Shown: positions 25,792 through 32,010 of the stretch, piece after piece
Numbering within the stretch: position 1 is the stretch's first letter
Layout of the letters: every line of letters begins with the position of its first letter
NCBI GenBank assembly: GCA_023391875.1
Contig: JAEWAB010000006.1
Location: forward strand, 62,001-126,000
Reading direction: 5' to 3'
From: Bacillota bacterium
GTDB taxonomy: Bacteria; Bacillota; Clostridia; Oscillospirales; Ruminococcaceae
DNA: 64,000 nt
Notes under the pieces: model-generated
What the model was told of the DNA's origin: nothing
Database searches by the model: none
Seen by the model: the letters and a program-made list of their open reading frames with translations, nothing else
Made by a program: the position numbers and the translations under genes

Positions 25792-27171
25792 ATGTTTACA
25801 AAAACGCTTCAACACAATCATTCTAAAACCATCAAAAATAAATATATCCATAAAGATATACTTATTAAAATGTTTTCTGATGTTATTCAGGGTAAAACTA
25901 CAAAACTAACTGATGATGATATAGAATGCAGTGATGTAGTAGATAAATGGAATGAAATGATAGATTCTTTGTGTGAGAACAGAAGAAAATCTATCCTTGA
26001 TGTTAATAATTTACTGCAGATGGTAACAAGGATGGATTCTGTAAGAGATATGATTAAAAGTGTGAAAGTACAAACTGACGCTATTAATTCCATGTCTGCA
26101 AGCAGTGAAGAATTATCAGCATCCATTGAAGATGTCTCAAATATATCCCAGAGAGTATCTGCAAAGTCAAATGAAGTAAAGAACATTACTGAAATTGGCG
26201 TAAAGAACATATCTAATTCTATTGAATTTGTAAGAAACTCATTTAATGACATTGATAATATAGACAAGCAGATGCAAGGCGTTAAAGAAAAAACGCATAC
26301 AATTAATCAAATTATTGATATTGTAAAATCAATTGCTGACCAAACAAATTTACTTGCGTTAAATGCCGCTATTGAAGCTGCAAGAGCAGGACAACAAGGA
26401 AAAGGCTTTGCAGTCGTTGCAGATGAAGTTAAAAAACTTGCCGAACATACCAAAAATTCAGTTTCAGATATACAAAAAAATATTTTTGAATTGCAAAAGG
26501 ATATAGACTTATCTGTTGAGAAAATTAACGGAACGTCACAACAATTGGATTCTGGTAAACGACTTGTTGATGATGCATTGGAGTCGATAAACTTAATTGA
26601 TACCTCTATAGATACTGTTAATGAAACAATCATTCAAGTAGCTGCAAATACGGAAGAACAAACAGCGGCAACCCAAACCTTCACGAGTAGCATAATGGAT
26701 TTGTCGAATCAAGCTGATTATATAAATGACAGATGTAATGCTACAGGCAAAGCTATTAATGATTTGAGTAAAAATTTAGATTCTATCAGGCTTGAGATGG
26801 TTAAATGCAGATTCTGCTTAACCGATGCAGATATGATAGATATATATATAACCGACCACTTGCTCTGGAGATGGAGGATATATAATATGCTTCTCGGCAA
26901 TGAAAAGGTGGATATCAATACGGCAAGCGATTATAAGCAGTGCAGGCTTGGGAAATGGTATTACGGCATAGACTGCGATAAATTAAGGGATAACAAAACC
27001 TTTATAGAATTAGAGAAGCCTCATAAAGAATTGCACGAATTGGCAAAGGATGCTGTAATTGAATACGAAAGAAATAATATAAAGTCAGCTGAACAATGCC
27101 TCGAAAAGATGGATATATGTTCTGGTAAAGTAATTACCCTATTAAATAAACTAAAAGAAATGCTAATTTAA
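25792..27171 (+). CDS. Soluble methyl-accepting chemotaxis protein with C-terminal CZB zinc domain
   Basis: 459 residues, no membrane segment. ATG 25792 has a strong TAGGAGG site. Residues ~70-335 form the MCP signalling coiled coil; the hairpin tip carries the conserved ALNAAIEAARAGQQGKGFAV (about 189-208) that binds CheA/CheW. Residues ~336-459 fit a chemoreceptor zinc-binding (CZB) domain: H356, then QCRLGKWYYG with C384, then H411 and H415, the 3-His/1-Cys set. CZB proteins sense zinc and oxidants such as hypochlorous acid. The gene is markedly AT-rich. No che genes are nearby. Confidence 0.88.
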   Translation: MFTKTLQHNHSKTIKNKYIHKDILIKMFSDVIQGKTTKLTDDDIECSDVVDKWNEMIDSLCENRRKSILDVNNLLQMVTRMDSVRDMIKSVKVQTDAINSMSASSEELSASIEDVSNISQRVSAKSNEVKNITEIGVKNISNSIEFVRNSFNDIDNIDKQMQGVKEKTHTINQIIDIVKSIADQTNLLALNAAIEAARAGQQGKGFAVVADEVKKLAEHTKNSVSDIQKNIFELQKDIDLSVEKINGTSQQLDSGKRLVDDALESINLIDTSIDTVNETIIQVAANTEEQTAATQTFTSSIMDLSNQADYINDRCNATGKAINDLSKNLDSIRLEMVKCRFCLTDADMIDIYITDHLLWRWRIYNMLLGNEKVDINTASDYKQCRLGKWYYGIDCDKLRDNKTFIELEKPHKELHELAKDAVIEYERNNIKSAEQCLEKMDICSGKVITLLNKLKEMLI

Positions 27172-27192
27172 TTTGTACTTTACTTTTTTCCT

Positions 27193-27342
27193 CTGAAGAT
27201 CGTGACTTACCCACAGGGCGAGTACGGAGTGGAGGACAATCTGTCGGAAAATCACCCCCTCAGAGGCTATTTCTTATGAGGATGCTACTCCCCCGCCATA
27301 GCCAAGAGAGCGGTTGAAGAAATCTTTGAACTTGATAATTGA
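27193..27342 (+). pseudogene. Possible decayed gene fragment, unrecognised
   Basis: A protein-like reading stretch downstream of the chemoreceptor: TYPQGEYGVEDNLSENHPLR, a TGA at 27277, then in the same frame AIAKRAVEEIFELDN and a final TGA at 27340. There is no start codon with a ribosome site. Base composition is higher in GC than the chemoreceptor gene before it. It ends just before a terminator hairpin. It may be the 3' remnant of a lost gene from an integrated element. I do not recognise the family. Confidence 0.35.
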
Positions 27343-27346
27343 TTAA

Positions 27347-27377
27347 AAAACGGCGGGATTTATTCCCGTCGTTTTGC
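27347..27377 (+). terminator. Terminator hairpin
   Basis: Stem AAACGGCGGGA / TCCCGTCGTTT (one wobble) with a five-base loop and a short T-run. It follows the gene fragment and may end the chemoreceptor transcript. Confidence 0.7.
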
Positions 27378-27426
27378 CGTCAAGGCCCTACCGGCTTTAG
27401 GCGGCATCCTTTTTACCTTTCAAGGC

Positions 27427-27500
27427 ACGTTGAGAGTATAGTTCTGATTTTGAGACAGATTGACCACTAAACTATTTTGAAGCAAAAATTGAGCAAAAAG
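27427..27500. repeat. Repeat family B, partial copy 3
   Basis: Shares GTTGAGAGTATA-xx-TTCTGAT with 28570-28590, and TTTTGAAGCAAAAATTGAGC-like bases with 28644-28668. The hairpin and distal half are missing. It sits in the 425-base gap before the DUF2935 gene, which otherwise holds only the gene fragment and terminator above and an AT-rich promoter region. Confidence 0.5.
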
Positions 27501-27596
27501 CAAATTAACATGTTCGTGGTGGAATTCATTGTAACAGTTTAATTAAATTAACATAAAATGACAATATGAGTAACTTATAAAAGTGAGGTATTGACC

Positions 27597-28517
27597 ATGT
27601 TGTCAAGTGTTGAATTTATAAAACAATCTCTAGGTTTACATTTGTTTTTTGCAAGGATTATGAAAGAGCATTCATTATTCCTTGAAGCGGGGTTCACGCC
27701 AAGGGACGCTAGTTTTACTCAACAGGCAGATGCTTTTCGAAAGGAATTTGATGAACTTTTAGGAGACGCCATTTCCCTCTCTAACGGTGTGGTTAATCCG
27801 GGAGTACTTCAATCTGGTGAAGTAATAACACCGTTTACTTTAAATGCAGAAATGGCAACAACTTATTTTACTGGTGTACAGATACCGACAGGGCTCACGC
27901 AGGAAGAGGCAGGTTTAACGGGTGGAGGTATGGTATCAGACCCTATGCTTGAACAACGGGTATCCGTGCTTAATCAAAGGGCAATGGACTTAACTTCTGC
28001 GTTAATACAGTTTAAGACAAATATTTTGTCTAATGTTTCAAGCTGTAAAATGTTCACGTTTAATTATCCCTTGCTGGTTATACATATAATTCGCGAGGCG
28101 GAATTATACCTGAAAACGCTTAATAGACTTCAAAACAGGGCGGAAGTAAATCTGGAAAGAGAGGCCTACGAACAGGAATTTTTCTGGAACAGGCAAATGG
28201 CAGAACATGCAAAATTTATTCGTGGATTACTTGACCCAACAGAAAATAATTTGATCAGTCAAGCTAATAATTTTGGGAATGAGTTTGATCAATTAACTGC
28301 CCAAGCAAAGGCAGCAATGGACATGACTGCTCCACTAGCAAATGTTACTGACGAAAGCTTAAAAGCAACGCAGGATTTGCGTAACTTCAAAGCACAAGGC
28401 ACACAGGGAATTCTTTCGTGCGAAATAAAATCCATCATTATTCCGTTGCTGGGTGATCATGTCTTACGTGAAGCGAATCATTATCTGCGTCTGTTAAAAA
28501 TGTTTGAAAGAAACTGA
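27597..28517 (+). CDS. DUF2935 protein with two helical-bundle repeats
   Basis: 306 residues. Two homologous halves: residues 1-145 (SVEFIKQSLGLHLFFARIMK, EHSLFLEAGF, QQADAFRKEFDELL) and ~170-306 (EQEFFWNRQMAEHAKFIRGL, SQANNFGNEFDQLT, DHVLREANHYLRLL). His and Glu residues recurring in the helices suggest a ferritin-like or hemerythrin-like metal site in each bundle, typical of DUF2935. Function is unknown; several relatives are Bacillus/Clostridium proteins linked to spore coats or metal. ATG 27597 has GTGAGG eight bases upstream. It is a lone gene bracketed by repeat family B. Confidence 0.8.
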   Translation: MLSSVEFIKQSLGLHLFFARIMKEHSLFLEAGFTPRDASFTQQADAFRKEFDELLGDAISLSNGVVNPGVLQSGEVITPFTLNAEMATTYFTGVQIPTGLTQEEAGLTGGGMVSDPMLEQRVSVLNQRAMDLTSALIQFKTNILSNVSSCKMFTFNYPLLVIHIIREAELYLKTLNRLQNRAEVNLEREAYEQEFFWNRQMAEHAKFIRGLLDPTENNLISQANNFGNEFDQLTAQAKAAMDMTAPLANVTDESLKATQDLRNFKAQGTQGILSCEIKSIIIPLLGDHVLREANHYLRLLKMFERN

Positions 28518-28562
28518 TTACTCTTAAAGCGGCAGAATACTACTACGGCCGTGGGCCAAAAA

Positions 28563-28731
28563 ACGGCATGTTGAGAGTATAAATTCTGATGACGAATAGT
28601 GGTTCGAATGGCAAATAAGGCAATTTAGCCGTTATATATAGCGGCTTTGAAGTTAAAATTAAGCAAAAATCGGACCGAAAACTACATTTTCAGTCCGATT
28701 TTTTAGTACATTTTATAGATGACATTTGGGA
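28563..28731. repeat. Repeat family B, copy 2 (with internal terminator hairpin)
   Basis: Contains GTTGAGAGTATA (shared with copy 3), the AATGGCAA and TTTAGCCG region, and the hairpin AAAATCGGAC...GTCCGATTTT (28667-28702) followed by TAGATGACATTT. Pairing in the hairpin is conserved relative to copy 1 although bases differ (CAGGCC versus CGGACC). Located between the convergent DUF2935 and ABC permease genes, where it can terminate both. Confidence 0.7.
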
Positions 28732-28774
28732 TTTGCATCTGTACTCAAAGGTTCGGTACAAGAATATTGAATTC

Positions 28775-29542
28775 TTACACCCGCTTTTTATACGCCCTCA
28801 TCGCGAAGATATATGCTACAAGCGTAATCCCAACCAACCATGCAAGAGCGACCCATATATCATTGCCGACAGGCTGATTAGACAATAACGCGCGGATAGC
28901 GTCCACTATTGAAGTAACCGGCTGATTTTCGGCAAAGGCGCGAACGACTGACGGCATCGATTCGGTCGGCACAAACGCCGAGCTGATAAACGGAAGGAAG
29001 ATAAGCGGGTAGGAAAAGGCGCTTGCGCCGTCCACCGATTTCGCGGACAGTCCGGCAATCACCGCGAGCCATGTCAAGGCCAACGTAAACAGTGCGAGCA
29101 TACCGGCTACGGCAAGCCATGGTAGTATCCCTGCCGAAGAGCGAAAGCCCATAATGAGTGCTACGAGAATGATGACGACAACCGAAATCGCATTGGATAC
29201 CAGTGAGGTCAGCACATGCCCCCACAGCGTGGCCGAACGCGCAATCGGCATGGAGTGGAACCGCTCAAATATGCCGCTTTGTACATCCATAAACAGGCGG
29301 AAAGCCGTATAGGCTATACCGCTCGCAATCGCCATCAGTAGAATGCCGGGTAGTAAGTAATTGACATAGTTATCCGTACCGGCCTGGATAGCACCGCCGA
29401 GTACGTAGACGAACAGCAGCATCATCGCAATCGGAGTGATGCAGACCGTGATAATCGTGTCCATGCTGCGGGTAATATGGCGCATGGAACGCCCGAGCAT
29501 AACGCCCATATCACTGAAAAAGTGGTTCTTTACCGTCTCCAT
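28775..29542 (-). CDS. ABC-2 type permease (DrrB-like)
   Basis: 255 residues with six hydrophobic segments (starts: TIITVCITPIAMMLLFVYVL, YLLPGILLMAIASGIAYTAF, LVSNAISVVVIILVALIMG, LAVAGMLALFTLALTWLAVI, FSYPLIFLPFISSAFVP, VALAWLVGITLVAYIFAM). The ABC-2 signature region ERFHSMPIARSATLWGHVL and SSAFVPTESMPSVVRAFAEN are typical of DrrB-like drug or lipid exporters. It abuts the ATPase gene without a gap. Substrate unknown. Confidence 0.9.
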   Translation of the reverse strand: METVKNHFFSDMGVMLGRSMRHITRSMDTIITVCITPIAMMLLFVYVLGGAIQAGTDNYVNYLLPGILLMAIASGIAYTAFRLFMDVQSGIFERFHSMPIARSATLWGHVLTSLVSNAISVVVIILVALIMGFRSSAGILPWLAVAGMLALFTLALTWLAVIAGLSAKSVDGASAFSYPLIFLPFISSAFVPTESMPSVVRAFAENQPVTSIVDAIRALLSNQPVGNDIWVALAWLVGITLVAYIFAMRAYKKRV

Positions 29543-30304
29543 CTATTTTTCCTCCTTTTTGCCGATGATTGCAAGGAATATCTCTTCCAGTGTCGGCTGT
29601 TTTTCAATATATTCCACCTTCGCGGGCGGGAACATCTTTTTTAGCTCAGCAAGTGTGCCATTGGCAATAATCTTTCCCTCGTGCAGAATGGCAATTCTAT
29701 CGGCAAGCTGCTCGGCCTCATCCAAATACTGCGTGGTCAGGAGTACCGTCGTGCCGTTGTCGGCGAGTTCTTTGACGGTTTTCCAAACCTCGATGCGCGC
29801 CTCGGGGTCAAGCCCGGTGGTTGGCTCGTCGAGGAAGATGAGCTGCGGTTTTCCCACAAGGCTCATAGAAATGTCGAGCCTGCGGCGCATACCGCCCGAA
29901 TAAGTAGATGCCCTGCGGTCGGCGGCTTCGGTCAGGCCGAAGCGTTTAAGCAGATCGTCCGCAACCTGACGCGGGTTGTCTAGGTGCCGCAGCTTGGCAA
30001 TCATGATGAGATTTTCCCGCCCCGTCAATATCTCGTCCACGGCGGCAAACTGCCCGGTGAGGCTGATCGACTGCCGCACATTGCCGGGCTTTGATGTAAC
30101 ATCAAAGCCGTTTACGGTGGCGGTTCCTTCATCCGGTTTCAGCAGCGTGGTGAGGATTTTTACAATCGTCGTCTTGCCCGCGCCGTTGGAACCGAGCAGG
30201 GCAAAAATACTGCCCTTTTCCACCTCAAAATCTACGCCCTTTAGAACATGAAGTTTCTTATAGGACTTTTGCAGCCCCTTAACTTGAATTGCGGTTTTTG
30301 TCAT
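29543..30304 (-). CDS. ABC transporter ATP-binding protein (DrrA-like)
   Basis: 253 residues: Walker A GSNGAGKTT (about 37-45), signature YSGGMRRRLDISMSL, Walker B LIFLDEPTTGLDPEAR and switch His in LLTTQYLDEAEQLADR. The C-terminal tail (YIEKQPTLEEIFLAI) is the DrrA-type accessory domain end. It overlaps the first DUF1048 gene by four bases (ATGA) and runs directly into the permease, forming one exporter. PadR-type control upstream suggests induction by the exported compound. Confidence 0.92.
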   Translation of the reverse strand: MTKTAIQVKGLQKSYKKLHVLKGVDFEVEKGSIFALLGSNGAGKTTIVKILTTLLKPDEGTATVNGFDVTSKPGNVRQSISLTGQFAAVDEILTGRENLIMIAKLRHLDNPRQVADDLLKRFGLTEAADRRASTYSGGMRRRLDISMSLVGKPQLIFLDEPTTGLDPEARIEVWKTVKELADNGTTVLLTTQYLDEAEQLADRIAILHEGKIIANGTLAELKKMFPPAKVEYIEKQPTLEEIFLAIIGKKEEK

Positions 30305-30672
30305 TTTGAATCGTTCCCCTTTCCGAACTTTTTCAGTATGTCGCGATTGAGCGCCTCGCGCCAGTCTTCTGTGTATGTCCTGGCGTTGCGCAGGAGCTCG
30401 TCGCAGAACGCGGCCACATCCTCACCGGTAATCTCCAAAACATGCTTGCCATCCGCCGCACCGGTTTCGAACAATTCTATCAGGTCATAATGTATCTTCA
30501 ACATGTCATAGCCAGATCCCGCCGCGAACATCCACATGTGTCCCTGAATTTTCTTAAATACATATTGATAGTCTTTCGGCAGAGCCTCCACCCTTGCCAT
30601 CTGTTGCTTGTACTCGCGCTTGCTCTCAATCATTTTTTTGATATTGAAGTAATTATCGAAAAACTCAGACAT
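30301..30672 (-). CDS. DUF1048 protein A
   Basis: 123 residues, nearly all helical. The DUF1048 pattern is clear: MARVEALPKDYQYVFKKIQG, a central LIELFETGAADGKHVLEITG, and EDVAAFCDELLRNARTYTED. It is the third of three tandem paralogues and overlaps the ATPase gene by four bases. DUF1048 structures are small helical bundles of unknown function, commonly encoded with PadR regulators. This copy differs by a longer N-terminus (MSEFFDNYFNIKKMIESKRE). Confidence 0.82.
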   Translation of the reverse strand: MSEFFDNYFNIKKMIESKREYKQQMARVEALPKDYQYVFKKIQGHMWMFAAGSGYDMLKIHYDLIELFETGAADGKHVLEITGEDVAAFCDELLRNARTYTEDWREALNRDILKKFGKGNDSK

Positions 30673-30735
30673 TTGATTGCGCCTCCTTTAATTGGTTGAT
30701 TTTCGACAAGCTTCCTGTAGGACTTTCGCAGCCTT

Positions 30736-31086
30736 TTACTTTGTTTTATCCGTATCCTTTTTTATGGCCTTGTAAACTTCCTGGTCAACAGATTCCTGAT
30801 AGACGTCAGCGTAAGTTTTCGAATCTTTGATCAGATCGTCGCAGAAAGCCGCTACGTCACTGCCCGTTACTTCGAGCACGCCTTTCCCCGAGGCCACGCC
30901 CTCTTCAAAAAGATCGACAATCCCCGAGAGCAGACCCGTCCCGTCGGTGAGCTCAACAGGGCCGACCTTAAAGAGATATTTTTGCATCTCTTTATAAACA
31001 ATCTGATAATCTTGAGGGAGCGCTTTAACACGCGCCACGTGCGCTCGCCACTCTTTTTTGCCTTCGATGATATCTTGTATACTCAT
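30736..31086 (-). CDS. DUF1048 protein B
   Basis: 116 residues with AGGAGG before the ATG. Same layout as its neighbours: HVARVKALPQDYQIVYKEMQ, LVDLFEEG-type VDLFEEGVASGKGVLEVTGS, DVAAFCDDLIKDSKTYADVY. The N-terminus SIQDIIEGKKEWRAH is shorter than in copy A. Copies A and B are clearly closer to each other than to copy C. Role unknown; probably made with the exporter. Confidence 0.82.
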   Translation of the reverse strand: MSIQDIIEGKKEWRAHVARVKALPQDYQIVYKEMQKYLFKVGPVELTDGTGLLSGIVDLFEEGVASGKGVLEVTGSDVAAFCDDLIKDSKTYADVYQESVDQEVYKAIKKDTDKTK

Positions 31087-31095
31087 TTTATCCTC

Positions 31096-31443
31096 CTATT
31101 TACCTAATTTTTTAGCAATGTTATTGTTGAGTTGCTCGCGCCACTTGTCGCGATAAGACTTTGCCCCTTCTTCGCCGGCCAGCGCTGAACAGAAGCCTTT
31201 GATATCGTCACCCAGAACCTCCCCAACACTCTGACCGTCCGCCGCCGCTTCTTCGAGCAGGCCAAGCACACCGTCAAGAATTGGCATGAGGTTGCGACCG
31301 GTGAAATCTGAGTGCGGCAAAAGATTGGCAATAATTTTCTCCCATGCCGCTTGATAATCAGCAGGCAGCTTCTTGGCTCGCAAATCAAAAGCTTTGAATT
31401 CTTTAGTCATGTCGCTGCCCGTAATCTGTTCCCAAAAATTCAT
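31096..31443 (-). CDS. DUF1048 protein C
   Basis: 115 residues. Layout: FKAFDLRAKKLPADYQAAWE, LGLLEEAAADGQSVGEVLGD, DIKGFCSALAGEEGAKSYRD. It starts within the PadR stop (ATGA overlap 31440-31443), so the two are translationally coupled. Like A and B it is a small, charged helical protein without signal or membrane segment. It is the most divergent of the three paralogues. Confidence 0.8.
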   Translation of the reverse strand: MNFWEQITGSDMTKEFKAFDLRAKKLPADYQAAWEKIIANLLPHSDFTGRNLMPILDGVLGLLEEAAADGQSVGEVLGDDIKGFCSALAGEEGAKSYRDKWREQLNNNIAKKLGK

Positions 31444-31769
31444 TGTTTTTTCTCCTTTAACTCGTTAATTCTTGATGATACGAACTCCCATTTTTCCCAG
31501 AACTTCTGCAGCTCCTCGCGCCCCGCGTCGTTGAGCGCGAAAAACTTGCGCGGTGGCCCCATGTCGGAGGGCTTCTTTTCTATGTCCACGAGTTTATTCT
31601 TTTCAAGCCGTACCAAAATGGTGTAGACAGTTCCATCCACAACATCTGTGAAGCCGAGGGCGTTCAGCCGCCGCGTGATTTCGTAGCCGTAGATTTCTTT
31701 GCGGCTTATAATTTCAAGGACGCAGCCCTCAAGCGCGCCTTTGAGCATTTCCGTTAGGTCTTCCATCAT
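31440..31769 (-). CDS. PadR family transcriptional regulator
   Basis: About 109 residues. Winged-helix DNA-binding region: LKGALEGCVLEIISRKEIYG, YEITRRLNALGFTDVVDGTV, YTILVRLEKNKLVDIEKKPS, followed by PRKFFALNDAGREELQKFWE. ATG 31769 has AAGGAG five bases upstream. The gene leads the DUF1048/ABC-2 operon and lies directly downstream of an inverted repeat that fits a PadR operator, so it probably represses its own operon. Confidence 0.9.
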   Translation of the reverse strand: MMEDLTEMLKGALEGCVLEIISRKEIYGYEITRRLNALGFTDVVDGTVYTILVRLEKNKLVDIEKKPSDMGPPRKFFALNDAGREELQKFWEKWEFVSSRINELKEKKQ

Positions 31770-31788
31770 AATCACTCCTTGCTATTCT

Positions 31789-31853
31789 GTAATACAGATA
31801 TTCCGTATTACTTACTACCACTATATAGTAACACGTAGTAGCTGGTTTGTCAA
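31789..31853 (-). promoter_or_regulatory. Promoter and operator of the PadR/DUF1048/ABC operon
   Basis: Minus strand: TTGACA (31848-31853), 17 bases, TACTAT (31825-31830), predicted start near 31818. Just downstream lies the inverted repeat GTAATAC-N9-GTATTAC (31789-31811). The repeat would block early elongation or initiation when bound. The PadR assignment of the site rests on position only. Confidence 0.75.
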
Positions 31854-31896
31854 TAACGTTTATTATATACACCAATAATAAATTATTACGCAACAA

Positions 31897-31926
31897 AAAA
31901 AGCCCAGTAAACACTGGACTTTTTTG
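31897..31926 (-). terminator. Terminator of the MacB-like ABC operon
   Basis: Hairpin AGCCCAGT / ACTGGACT (one mismatch), loop AAAC, with A-runs on the plus strand that give a seven-T run in the minus transcript. It separates the FtsX-type gene from the PadR promoter. Confidence 0.75.
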
Positions 31927-32010
31927 AGGTCAGATTGTATCAATAGTCGACATGATAGTACATTGGAATTTAGTATAAGAAGTTAAAATGTTACGGAAGT
32001 GCATCACCCT

